A DNA stretch of 52,322 bases from Nanobdellati archaeon (GCA_015520605.1 WAPT01000016.1:1-52322); one strand, 5' to 3'. Positions 19,108 to 28,802 are shown, counted from the first letter of the stretch. Numbers and translations are program-made. The notes: generated from the letters alone by a model not told the origin.

Positions 19108-20875
19108 TCCCCCTTCCGAGATAGGAAATATCGGGTCTGGATGATTCGCTAGTTTCCCGCTCCTGTTTCTTCCCGCCTTTAAGAGTATCATGTCCTGATG
19201 GAGCATTCCCCTTCGTTTCCTTCAGTCTTTTCTCCAGCACCCTCTGCAGTTGCTCAACGAACTCCCTAGTCTTTTCCCTTATCTCGTAGATCTTTTCTTC
19301 GGGGATCTCCTCTTCCTTACCCTCCTTAACCATCTCAAGGTATTTCATCATTGTATTGAAAAGGGTCTCGTGTTGTTCCTTGACCTCCGGAAAAGTCCTG
19401 TGCATCACAGTGGGCAGATCTTTCAACTCCTCAGGTGGCTCTATGCCGAGCCTTCTTAAAGCGACAACATCAGCTTTGAGGAACATCTTGTAGGTTTCTA
19501 TAAGAATATTGCCCTTCTGTCTCATTCCCATACTGTCAATCAGATTCTTTATAGCTTCGATTACTCTCTTCGCTTTTTCCACATACTCATCAACCATCCT
19601 GCCTATATCCTTTGCTTCCTCAGGAGACATATACTCAACATCCTTAGCAAAACGGTGCACAGATCTTATATCCTCAGCAACACTTTTATCGAGCATTCCT
19701 CTCGCCACAAGGGTTGCCTCGAGGGCATCAGCGACTTCCTCCTTGTTGACAGGCAATCTCCCAATCATCATCAGTGCAGCGTTACCTGCTGACGCAACAG
19801 CCTGTTCTAAATAGTGTGCTGCCGATTTCACCCTAGAGATGGCATACTCCACGAACCGCGGAGCCGCGGATATCTTCTTATCCACGGCCTCTTTGGTTGT
19901 TGGAACCATGCCCCTCTGCACCATGCGCTTTGCAGGCATGAAGACGCCAACATCATAAACGGGAACCCCATACCTCAGAATGGAAATGAGAACCGGCTCC
20001 GCTACTCTCAGGTTTTCCCAGAACTCCGTAAGAAACATGAACGCCTGAATCGTTATACGCTCATCCAAATCCCTCGCTATTCTCACGAGTTCATCCCATA
20101 TCTGGTCCTTCACATGATCCGGAATTTCCTCCTCCACTTCCGTATCATCCATTATAACAAAAATATCAAGATCGCTTTTTTCATGGTAAGTTCCCTTTAC
20201 TGTTGAGCCATAAACCACGACGGATTTTATTCTCTTTCTGTACTTCTGGATAAGCTTTGCAGCGTATCTTCTCGCTATCTCCATTCTTTTATCAAATTCC
20301 TTTTTTCTTTTTTCCTCCTGCAGGCTTTTTATTCTCTCTTCTATTCTCTTCTCTTCCTCTCTCGCCAGCCCCACTATCTCTTCTGCCCTTTCCTTCGGAA
20401 TACCCGCCTCCACAAGCTCCTTTTTACTCGAGGACGCAAGAACATTCACTGTAGTGATGCCGACATTTCTTAACCTTCTCTTTTCCTCCTCGGTAAGGAA
20501 CGCCACCTTGTCTATCTTCCTTCCCTCCGATGCGAGATGCTGAAGTTCCTTATCAACTTTGCTTGTGGTGTAGCGCTCCACGATCCGTTTCCTTTTTTTA
20601 TCAACGCTGGAAAGAATTGATCCGTCAGCCCCACTACTCCCTGATGCACTCCCGCTTCCTCCACGTTTAACATCATTTTTTTGATTTGTAACTTCTTTTT
20701 TCATATTTTCATTCTTTCCTGCGCCCGTATCTCCTCCCTTCATCGATTCTGCAGATTTCATATCAATAATCACCTCTTTAGAATGCTGTTTGCGTTCTTC
20801 ATTCACAGGAGCATCTCCAACTACCGCCTCCCTTATTTTTGCGATTTCATCTTTTGATGTTGACTGGTCATCCAT
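19088..20875 (-). CDS. Nucleotidyltransferase-domain protein with HhH-like N-terminal part and long helical C-terminus
   Basis: VVVYGSTVKGTYHEKSDLDIFVI (GS...DxD MNT motif). Confidence 0.8.
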   Translation of the reverse strand: MDDQSTSKDEIAKIREAVVGDAPVNEERKQHSKEVIIDMKSAESMKGGDTGAGKNENMKKEVTNQKNDVKRGGSGSASGSSGADGSILSSVDKKRKRIVERYTTSKVDKELQHLASEGRKIDKVAFLTEEEKRRLRNVGITTVNVLASSSKKELVEAGIPKERAEEIVGLAREEEKRIEERIKSLQEEKRKKEFDKRMEIARRYAAKLIQKYRKRIKSVVVYGSTVKGTYHEKSDLDIFVIMDDTEVEEEIPDHVKDQIWDELVRIARDLDERITIQAFMFLTEFWENLRVAEPVLISILRYGVPVYDVGVFMPAKRMVQRGMVPTTKEAVDKKISAAPRFVEYAISRVKSAAHYLEQAVASAGNAALMMIGRLPVNKEEVADALEATLVARGMLDKSVAEDIRSVHRFAKDVEYMSPEEAKDIGRMVDEYVEKAKRVIEAIKNLIDSMGMRQKGNILIETYKMFLKADVVALRRLGIEPPEELKDLPTVMHRTFPEVKEQHETLFNTMMKYLEMVKEGKEEEIPEEKIYEIREKTREFVEQLQRVLEKRLKETKGNAPSGHDTLKGGKKQERETSESSRPDISYLGRGINSGER

Positions 20876-20939
20876 ACACGGACACCATAGTTAGGGAGTT
20901 GTGGCATCATCTTTATATATGTGACATTAACCCGAGGCA

Positions 20940-23561
20940 TCACCACTTGAACCTGTTTCTCAACCAGTTCGCAAGCTTGTTGAGTTCTCTCGCTCTGTCA
21001 CCGAAAAACGAGTACGAATGCTCGGGAAGTGTGAGCAACCCCTCTATAGGATCCATCGCATGCATTCTCACCGCTTCATACTGTGCGGCTTCAAATTCCG
21101 GACCCAGACCGTAGAACTCAGGAGGTAGTTTGTCCGGGGGTGTGTCGTTTTCCAGATGTTTTATCATCAGCCTCAAGGCTACAGCGCTATCCTCTGGTGG
21201 ACCGGCTGCACCCCACTCCCATATTAGATACGCGCTCTTCATACCCTTCTTTCTCAATAACCACAGCCATTTATAAAGTATGTACATATCAAGGCTGAAA
21301 AGTTGTATCTGACCGTGTAAACCGCCGTAGGGGCGTGGTGCGTTTATATGCACCATCCTAACATATTTCGCATCACCGTCTATGATATTTTCCTCCACAT
21401 CCTTAATTGGATCTATGAGATTGGTTGTCAGATGCTCGAAATCTATGGTGTAGGATATGTGTTCTCCGTTCTCTATGCTTTTAACTAAAGCTATGTGGTG
21501 GTGAGCATGCATCACCCGAAGCTGTCCTTCAAGACCTGGAGCTGGTTGTTCTGTCTCCACAAAAATATGGATTCTGTTCTTCTTGCAGAACTCATAGATC
21601 GACAAGTTTATTTCATCATTATCAAGGTCTCTTGCAAGTTTGCTGTTCAGCATCTCATTTCTCCTGCTCCCTTCTGTTGAGTCATCTATCTTCCACTCCA
21701 CCACCTGCTCAGGAATTCCACCCATGTTCCATGGTGGAGTCTTAACCAGCAGGTGGCCCTGGATGTATTTGCATGCTACAGCTGTGATTATCAGCTCTAT
21801 TATCTTCTGCACTGGTATCCTTGCCCTGTTACCCATAGGATCGACATATCTCTCTATTCCCTTGTTAGCAAGATCTATAGCAACATCAGGCATGATGGGA
21901 CAGCCAGCTTCATTCTCAACGATCTCCTTCCATAAAGGGTCTCCCACAACGGACATGTACTTTGCTACCACCTCATAGCTCACCTTTTCAGGAGCCTCGC
22001 TCCCCTGCTGTTTCCAGAGTTCGTAGAGCTGATCAAAGTTCATCCTCGTGACAGTCTCAACAACATGCTCGCACAGGATGTAGAACTGGTAGGCCGGAGT
22101 TAGTCCACGCACGTTGCTACTCTTGCTACCATTGACGCCAACAGCCTCCTCTGGATCAGCGCCGCCGTTGAGAGTTCTGATAAACATCCTGTACACGAGA
22201 GAATAAGACAGCAGCTCCTTTATCTCCTCGAGTCTTTTATCATCATCGGGTATCGTGCTCTTATCGCACCTCTCCACCTTGTACCTGAGGATTTTGAGGG
22301 TCTCCAGTTCCCTTTCCAGCGCTTCGTAGTATCCAGCCTCCCCGGCTGCTCTCTGCCTTTCCCTGGCACGAGCATCTATATTCTGGATTTCCGATTGCAC
22401 CGCTGCCTGAGTTTGCTGCAGCTCCAGAATCTTTTCCTGAGTTGCATGTACCTGAGTAAGCAGGTTCTCAGCCTCCTTCTTTTCCTCATCGGTCAGTTCG
22501 CGCTTCATCTTGAGCGTCTCGAGCCTGTATTTAAGCCGTTCAGCAAGCTGTTGAAGATTGAGAATCATCGCGCTTATCTCGGTGAGCTTTGATTGCAGAT
22601 CAGCTCGTTTTTTCCTCTCCTCCGGAGTGTAGAGCTTCTCCTGAATTTCCCTCTGCTTGACCTCCAGCTCCTTTATTCTCCTGTCCAGCTCTTTCAGGAG
22701 GTGTGGTCTTGTTTTCTCCCAGTATTCCAGCTTCATCCTTCTCAACTGCTGGGCCGCAAACATCACCCTCTCACTGAAAGTCCCATACTCCCACCACGGT
22801 TTCAACATCCCCTTATCGGTTTCAATCTCATCCGTGGTGCTCAGAAAGTTGACTACTTCCGCGTTGGGCACCACACCGAGCAAGCGGTAGAGAATATCGA
22901 TAAACCTCGCCTTGAACCAATCCTTTAACCACGGTATGTTTTTCCTCTTGCCGTCTACAGGATCTGTAAATTCACCGCTTGTCACCTTCTCAATCCATAC
23001 CGCGAGGTTCTCACCGGTGAAGGAGTACTGTGGTAACGGGTATTCGTGTGTTGCAAGATAATACGTGAGGCCCGGCCTCGGCCTATGTGAGGTGTGGAAC
23101 AGGATGAATTTTGCGCCCGTTTTCTTGGCTATTATGGCTGTTCTCTGCAAATTGCGGTGGTGTCTCTCCCATTCGTGAGCGTTGGCAACTCCGAGGTCTA
23201 TCGCTATCTCTCCAGTTACGGGCGCGTGAATCCCGAAGCCGAAGGAAGGTCCCTGCGCATCAATAACACGCCTCACTTCCTCCTCAACACCGTGCTCGTA
23301 AGCCTCAGCTATGCTCTCGAAGTCAACCTCCACGAAATCGAAGCCCTGTCTTGCACCAAATGCTATCTTTTTCGCTACTCCGGAGAGCGCCATCCTTTCG
23401 GCTCCCTGCCTGAACTGAGCGAAGCCGGGAGTAACGCCTATGATATAATCCACAGGTCTGTTGTACTTATCCCACCTGCCCTGTGGTTTCTTTTCTGCGG
23501 AACCCATTGCTGGTCGTTGTTCCTCCTTTCTTCCCCCTGAAAGAAACCTGTTAAGCACCAT
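20940..23561 (-). CDS. Large TIM-barrel (xylose-isomerase/AP-endonuclease-2-like) protein with central coiled-coil insertion
   Basis: FGIHAPVTGEIAIDLG, KFILFHTSHRP; coiled coil ELDRRIKELEVKQREIQEKL...; HIFVETEQPAPG, MVHINAPRPYGGLHGQ. Confidence 0.6.
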   Translation of the reverse strand: MVLNRFLSGGRKEEQRPAMGSAEKKPQGRWDKYNRPVDYIIGVTPGFAQFRQGAERMALSGVAKKIAFGARQGFDFVEVDFESIAEAYEHGVEEEVRRVIDAQGPSFGFGIHAPVTGEIAIDLGVANAHEWERHHRNLQRTAIIAKKTGAKFILFHTSHRPRPGLTYYLATHEYPLPQYSFTGENLAVWIEKVTSGEFTDPVDGKRKNIPWLKDWFKARFIDILYRLLGVVPNAEVVNFLSTTDEIETDKGMLKPWWEYGTFSERVMFAAQQLRRMKLEYWEKTRPHLLKELDRRIKELEVKQREIQEKLYTPEERKKRADLQSKLTEISAMILNLQQLAERLKYRLETLKMKRELTDEEKKEAENLLTQVHATQEKILELQQTQAAVQSEIQNIDARARERQRAAGEAGYYEALERELETLKILRYKVERCDKSTIPDDDKRLEEIKELLSYSLVYRMFIRTLNGGADPEEAVGVNGSKSSNVRGLTPAYQFYILCEHVVETVTRMNFDQLYELWKQQGSEAPEKVSYEVVAKYMSVVGDPLWKEIVENEAGCPIMPDVAIDLANKGIERYVDPMGNRARIPVQKIIELIITAVACKYIQGHLLVKTPPWNMGGIPEQVVEWKIDDSTEGSRRNEMLNSKLARDLDNDEINLSIYEFCKKNRIHIFVETEQPAPGLEGQLRVMHAHHHIALVKSIENGEHISYTIDFEHLTTNLIDPIKDVEENIIDGDAKYVRMVHINAPRPYGGLHGQIQLFSLDMYILYKWLWLLRKKGMKSAYLIWEWGAAGPPEDSAVALRLMIKHLENDTPPDKLPPEFYGLGPEFEAAQYEAVRMHAMDPIEGLLTLPEHSYSFFGDRARELNKLANWLRNRFKW

Positions 23562-23622
23562 GGAGCCTCACAATTAATTTATATAGGTACGGACTCAAAA
23601 TAAAAGTTTAGGGTGCTCAGAA

Positions 23623-24234
23623 ATGGGCTTGGGGGATAAACTGAGTGAATTGACATCTAAATTCAAGCGGAAATCCATCGATGATAAAATAGAGGAAGTT
23701 CTTGGCTCCGCGAATAAAGAGCATAGGACACAAGAGAGCTTTTCATCGACCTTCTCTCAGCTGAACGCTCAGGCCGCAGACAGGTTTAGAAACGAGGTGA
23801 GTGGAATAGGAAGATCTCTGTTTACAAGGGCTGAAGAGAGGTTCGATGTAAACTATCCAGCAATAGAGAGAGCTCCATTCGGTGATGCGAGCGAAGAAGG
23901 TCCGCTCACAAGAAATTTCGATGAGGCGCATTTTCATAACAACGCACTTCTGAACTCTGCGACCACAGTCCCTGACCCCCGCGGGAATGAAAAAGCTCAG
24001 CCCCCGTCAATCACGGAGGTCGGTTTTTCTCACGCCTCTGCTTCCTTTGAGAACAACACATTTTCTGCAAGGACATCGGGAAATTATCACGCTTCGTCCA
24101 AAAATTCAACACAATATCTCAGCAGTCCTGATTTAAACACAATAATAAACGAACTCCACGCCATAAGGGAGCAGAATGCTGTTATTCTTGAAAGACTTAA
24201 AAGAATAGAGGAAATGCTCAGCAAGCCTTACTGA
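23623..24234 (+). CDS. Hypothetical protein with C-terminal coiled coil
   Basis: INELHAIREQNAVILERLKRIEEML terminal heptads, low-complexity middle. Confidence 0.65.
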   Translation: MGLGDKLSELTSKFKRKSIDDKIEEVLGSANKEHRTQESFSSTFSQLNAQAADRFRNEVSGIGRSLFTRAEERFDVNYPAIERAPFGDASEEGPLTRNFDEAHFHNNALLNSATTVPDPRGNEKAQPPSITEVGFSHASASFENNTFSARTSGNYHASSKNSTQYLSSPDLNTIINELHAIREQNAVILERLKRIEEMLSKPY

Positions 24235-24279
24235 AAAGGTCCTCGCCAAAGATAGGCAAGAATAATTCCCGCTATTTAT

Positions 24280-24813
24280 CTAATAGTTAAAGCCAGCGCC
24301 CTTCGGAACGGTGACGCGTTCAACCTTCTGAGGAGGTATCCCGAGTATTTCCCTTATGGCATTTTCTATAGTTAGGAGCATTCTTTTTGAAATCTCAAAA
24401 TACTTCTGGCGCTGCCTGTTGTAAAACAAGTAGCTGTAAGTCCACCAGAAACTCTTATGAAGGCTGTGGGAGTACGGTACTATGGTTCTGAGCACACCCC
24501 CATACTTCAACGTCATGCTGCCCATCTTTTTTGGGTCATCGCCCTGAGAGCCCCAAGCACGCATTCTGAATATGAGAGTTGTCCATCTATCGAACGGTTT
24601 TGTGGCCTCCACCTCGTAATAGAAGGAACCATCGGTTGTGTCCCATCTGAGATCCTTTTCCCATACCCTTGGACTTCTTATTTCCAGCACACGTTTCAGC
24701 ACATTAACCATCTTGTCCTTGAAACCAAAAGGATTCGGTCCGCTGTATACTATTTTCTTCAGTTCATGCGGTGCGAAGATCATATCATCATAAACGAGTT
24801 TCTTGCTAGCCAT
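24280..24813 (-). CDS. Conserved-looking hypothetical protein, paralog of 24806..25321
   Basis: Shared layout: Y-D/N-FxPHE...YSGP.P...W-T...short C-terminal helices. Confidence 0.65.
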   Translation of the reverse strand: MASKKLVYDDMIFAPHELKKIVYSGPNPFGFKDKMVNVLKRVLEIRSPRVWEKDLRWDTTDGSFYYEVEATKPFDRWTTLIFRMRAWGSQGDDPKKMGSMTLKYGGVLRTIVPYSHSLHKSFWWTYSYLFYNRQRQKYFEISKRMLLTIENAIREILGIPPQKVERVTVPKGAGFNY

Positions 24814-25321
24814 GCGCTCTCAGCTCCTCCAAGTATTTTTTAATTTCTTCTTCCAGTTTCTTTACGATGCGCCTCCCCATCTGGATGTATTCCATTCTTT
24901 TCTTATGGTAAAAAATCGTGTGCCAGAATCGTCTCGCCATCTCGTAAAAGATGGATTGCTGAAGTAAAGTGTCCTGTGGATACTCGGTGACAAGGGCGGG
25001 GTCTATCGAAATTGTAGCTGGTCCCCTTCCATTCTTGGAGTAACCCTTCAGCTTTATGTCAACCCTTATGTGGGAATAAACATCCATCTGTTTTATGACG
25101 CGCCACCATATGTTGAACTTTATCTCATCATCGCTCGGTGTTTCCCATGTGAAGGCTATTTCCTGTATGTGACTCGGTGGGATGTTAAATATCGCTGGCA
25201 TTAATTCCTGAAGCTTATTGTAAAGCTTTTCTGGATACGGTCCGGAATAGTTGATGAATATTTCTTTGTGTGGTTCGAAAAGATTATCATAGATGGTCAG
25301 TTTGATTCTCGCCCATACCAT
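24806..25321 (-). CDS. Conserved-looking hypothetical protein, paralog of 24280..24813
   Basis: FEPHKEIFINYSGPYPEKLYNKLQELMPAIFNIPPSHIQEIAFTWET; 8-nt gene overlap. Confidence 0.65.
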   Translation of the reverse strand: MVWARIKLTIYDNLFEPHKEIFINYSGPYPEKLYNKLQELMPAIFNIPPSHIQEIAFTWETPSDDEIKFNIWWRVIKQMDVYSHIRVDIKLKGYSKNGRGPATISIDPALVTEYPQDTLLQQSIFYEMARRFWHTIFYHKKRMEYIQMGRRIVKKLEEEIKKYLEELRAHG

Positions 25322-25375
25322 GAATATGAATTTCTGACCAACTTATATATATAAGTTAGGATACAAAAAACAATT

Positions 25376-25762
25376 ATGAAATTTGAAATCATTCAGCTCG
25401 TCCTCGGGCTTATTATGGTCTTTTTTGGGGTTTATCTGCTTTACTTCATGGATGTCATAACTTTTTTCGTCAAGGCATTGAGAATAAGGGGGAGGGTTCT
25501 AAACGCGGATGTGCACCTCACACTGCTCATGATGTTTGGCGTTCTTTTCATTGTGGGTGGATCATGGCTCGTGATTGATGTTGTGGGTTTGAGAAGACTT
25601 CTCCTTAAACTTGTGGGTGTTCTTTTTTTCTTCACGGGGTGCTTTTTTGTTTTCCACTTTCCGGACTCAACCAGATATCAACCTCCGGGATTCGCGACTA
25701 TAAGTATATTCCTCGGGATTGTTTGCTACGCTCTTAGCATATACTTTCTGCTCTTTACCTGA
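25376..25762 (+). CDS. Small integral membrane protein (about 4 TM)
   Basis: Hydrophobic segments throughout. Confidence 0.6.
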   Translation: MKFEIIQLVLGLIMVFFGVYLLYFMDVITFFVKALRIRGRVLNADVHLTLLMMFGVLFIVGGSWLVIDVVGLRRLLLKLVGVLFFFTGCFFVFHFPDSTRYQPPGFATISIFLGIVCYALSIYFLLFT

Positions 25763-25829
25763 AAAGCTCGTTCCACACACCATACACAGTATAAAAAATA
25801 ATTAAGAATTAAAGAATTGGAATGCAGTA

Positions 25830-26417
25830 TTACTCTTCCAGATTGTATACTTCTTTTACCTCCACCTTTCTAATATCCAGGGAATTTATTGGGTGTATGT
25901 TGATGACCTTGTTAAACATGAGTTTTTGGAGCATGCCATCGAATATTTCCTTAACGAGTTCTGGTAGTTTTCTGTTGCCCACATGCTCCTCGAGGAAGTT
26001 CTCGATTTCCTTTCTTATGGCTTTCTGAACGGAATAGTTAGTCCTGCCACCAGTTATCACAATGGGTTTTATTCTGAGTTTGACTCCGTCCAATGTGGTG
26101 ACATCTTTGATGACATCTATTCGGGATGTTCTTTTTCTCACCATTCTAGTTATTCTATCCCTGGAAAGTTCGTGCCCCCAGTAAATTGTCCCGGCAATAT
26201 TGTTATCTACCTCAACTATCCTGAGAAATATGTTTATGAAGACATGTCTTATATTGTTGGTAACCATGTTGAGAGGTATTACAAGAACTCTATCAATCGG
26301 GCTCCCATGTTTTGTTACGGGCGTCTCGCCAACTATATCTCCCCCGAGATGCTCTGGCGCCTTTATCTGATACCATGTGAGCTTGACCTTCCTCCTACTC
26401 TGTGTCCTTGCTGCCAG
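25830..26417 (-). CDS. rps3ae: Small ribosomal subunit protein eS1 (S3Ae), apparent CTG start
   Basis: (M)AARTQSRRKVKLTWYQIKAPEHLGGDIVGETPV...RRTSRIDVIKDVTTLDGVKLRIKP; ORF track begins 50 codons too late at 26267; in-frame TGA bounds the 5' side and GAGGTGA precedes CTG by 6 nt. Confidence 0.85.
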   Translation of the reverse strand: MAARTQSRRKVKLTWYQIKAPEHLGGDIVGETPVTKHGSPIDRVLVIPLNMVTNNIRHVFINIFLRIVEVDNNIAGTIYWGHELSRDRITRMVRKRTSRIDVIKDVTTLDGVKLRIKPIVITGGRTNYSVQKAIRKEIENFLEEHVGNRKLPELVKEIFDGMLQKLMFNKVINIHPINSLDIRKVEVKEVYNLEE

Positions 26418-26578
26418 ATTGCATCACCTCATGGAAAACACAAGTTAGTTTGATAGAAACTTTTATTAATCTTTCTGAAAAGTGAGGCACCGACACAAAA
26501 GCGATAGAAGTTATAGATTAGAAGGACTAAAATTTAAAAATCTCTTAAGAAAATAAGGAATTGAAATTCCCCTTCATG

Positions 26579-26649
26579 CTCGCCCCCTAAACGGCTGGGG
26601 CGAGAGGGAGCGGTGTACACCGCGGCGCACCGCTCCCACCAAAGCCCCA
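26579..26649. ncRNA. Candidate structured RNA: GC-rich tandem hairpins in an AT-rich intergenic region
   Basis: CTCGCCCC-10nt-GGGGCGAG (26579-26604) and GGGAGCGGTG-12nt-CACCGCTCCC (26606-26637), then GCCCCA complementary to TGGGGC at 26596-26601. Confidence 0.5.
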
Positions 26650-26710
26650 TTTTCTTTGAAAGGTATTGGAGACTCCCGCCTCTACTAAAAAATTCTGTAT
26701 TTTGAGAAGG

Positions 26711-28144
26711 CTATATTAGAGTCTCCACCGCATCTATAAATTTCATCTCACTTCCGAAAGGTATTTTGGCACCGGCTGCAGTTCTGTGGCCTCCACCTTC
26801 TCCTCCCACAACCTCACAAGCTTTCCTTATGATCAGTCCTAAGTTTATGCTGCCATCATCTTTTTTAGCGCGTGCTGATACTTTAACCCCATTACAAGAA
26901 TTTGCGAAGGAAAAGCCTATATCTGTTGAGATCTTAGATTTCATGCAAATGGAAAGGACTGTGCCTATGATAGTATCGCTTATGTTGTCCCCTGCCAGAA
27001 TATAGGTCGCCTTATCCGTAACTATGAAGCTCTTTCTGTTTCTTGAAATCCATGATAGAGCCGAGGATATCATCCTCCGGTAGTTGGAGTACAGTTCTTC
27101 CACATCATTTCTTATACCTAAACAGAATTTTACACCCTCCATCGGCTTTCCTATTCTCCCGCATGCGTTTAAAAACGTTGCAAACTCCCTCACCTCATAT
27201 TTGTCCCGGATTTTATAGATGTCGCTGATGAGTGTTGTTATCTTTTCCAGTGGGAGACCACTTGCCGCGCTTTCAATTACCAGTGCCGTTGCGAGCTTCC
27301 TTTCTTCCTTCCTTGTGAGATCACATAATCTCCTGAAGTTTCCTTCCTCATCCCTTATGGGGATCCCGAGCTCAGCAAGAAGCTGCACCGCCCCGGATTC
27401 ATTGCCGCTTATCCCGTCGATATAAGGATCCATGGATTGGCTCAGAGCTTTGTGTATCGGCTTGAAGTACCTGCCGAAAAGGTTGAGGCCCTTCTCCTTT
27501 TTAACGACTCCGAACAACTCCGCGTCCTGATAAAGAAGTTTGTTGATCCCCACGAGCTCGTTGTTATGTGTCTGTACATCCGCGAATGCTCCCACCACAG
27601 CCAGATCCACATTGTTTCTCACGTTCTCGCTTAAACATCTTGCAACAAGATATGCCATTCCCGCACCACTTATCTCTATGCTTCCGTCCACCCCATAAAA
27701 ATACGGGTTGAAGTGAGCAAGCCCCCTCCACTTAATCTGCTGTGGTTGATGATGGTCCACCACAACAACATCTTTACCGTTGGGTATGTGGTTCTTTATG
27801 GTTGAAAGCTGCCCGCTACCGAGATCAAGAAAAATATAGTGGTCTATGCTCTCCTCCACAACATCATCCATCACATCACTTTCCAGCTGTTTTAAAAAGA
27901 CAATATCAAAGTCCTTCTTCCTGTCCCTCAGAGCTTTGAAGAGGAGTGCTGCCGAAGTTATTCCATCTGCATCATGATGACTCACGACCCTTATCCTTCC
28001 ATTCCATCTGGCGATAATTGCTGCCACCTCCGCAGCTCCGTCAGCAAGCCTTACCACTCTGGAGAACGACATAAATAATATAGATATGTCGATAGAGTAT
28101 ATAATGATTTCTCGTTTGTAGAACCGTCTAAGTTCAATTTTCAA
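26711..28144 (-). CDS. DHH/DHHA1 phosphoesterase, archaeal RecJ-like
   Basis: VVSHHDADGITSAALL, DHH motif VVVDHHQP, C-terminal GGEGGGHRTAAGAKI; start likely at 28072 (MSFSRVV). Confidence 0.93.
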   Translation of the reverse strand: MKIELRRFYKREIIIYSIDISILFMSFSRVVRLADGAAEVAAIIARWNGRIRVVSHHDADGITSAALLFKALRDRKKDFDIVFLKQLESDVMDDVVEESIDHYIFLDLGSGQLSTIKNHIPNGKDVVVVDHHQPQQIKWRGLAHFNPYFYGVDGSIEISGAGMAYLVARCLSENVRNNVDLAVVGAFADVQTHNNELVGINKLLYQDAELFGVVKKEKGLNLFGRYFKPIHKALSQSMDPYIDGISGNESGAVQLLAELGIPIRDEEGNFRRLCDLTRKEERKLATALVIESAASGLPLEKITTLISDIYKIRDKYEVREFATFLNACGRIGKPMEGVKFCLGIRNDVEELYSNYRRMISSALSWISRNRKSFIVTDKATYILAGDNISDTIIGTVLSICMKSKISTDIGFSFANSCNGVKVSARAKKDDGSINLGLIIRKACEVVGGEGGGHRTAAGAKIPFGSEMKFIDAVETLI

Positions 28145-28163
28145 TTGTGGGAGGAATTTTTGT

Positions 28164-28802
28164 TCATCTCCCCGCGATCTTTCTTAGAGCATTTCTGCTT
28201 TTCTCATCCGCGTCCTTTAACGGAATGATGTTGTCCTCTTCATCAATGCAGAGTTCTATAACTCTCCTCGCCTCCTCTATATCGATTTTGTGTCCGGGAG
28301 AAACGTAATATTTCCTGCCGTTTTTGATCATCACAACCCCTACGGCTTCACCATTTAACTCCACATAACCGTTTCTGACCTCCCCGCATAAAAGCGATTT
28401 GGCCACACCAACTGTGGGAATTTCAAGCTCCACTCCGACATAACATGCAAGTCCAGCTCTTCTCGGATGAAGAATACCGTTACCATCCACGAGCAACACA
28501 TCAGGTTTAAACGGAATGTGTGACACACACCTGATCATCACATCTCCTTCCCTGAAGGACAGGAACCCGGGCACGTAGGGCATTAAGTTTCGGATGCTCG
28601 AGAAGAGAAACACCCTCATAACCATCTTATGTTTTTTAAGGTCAAATAATGAGGCGCAGCAGCACAGAAGTTCTGCTTTTTTTCTGTAAGACACATCCAC
28701 CCCGCACACGAACCGCAATTTCTCAAAATTTACATAACCCTGCGCAATCACTATCTTTTCGCGCAACTTTCTCTGAAGATTTATAAGGTTTTCGAAATTC
28801 AT
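28164..28802 (-). CDS. nfi: Endonuclease V
   Basis: VCGVDVSY, PYVPGFLSFRE, DVLLVDGNGILHPRRAGLACYVGVELEIPTVGVAKS. Confidence 0.95.
   Translation of the reverse strand: MNFENLINLQRKLREKIVIAQGYVNFEKLRFVCGVDVSYRKKAELLCCCASLFDLKKHKMVMRVFLFSSIRNLMPYVPGFLSFREGDVMIRCVSHIPFKPDVLLVDGNGILHPRRAGLACYVGVELEIPTVGVAKSLLCGEVRNGYVELNGEAVGVVMIKNGRKYYVSPGHKIDIEEARRVIELCIDEEDNIIPLKDADEKSRNALRKIAGR

Noticed and set aside
25983-26453. 156-aa plus-strand ORF
   Set aside because: Antisense to the eS1 gene once its true 5' end is recognised.
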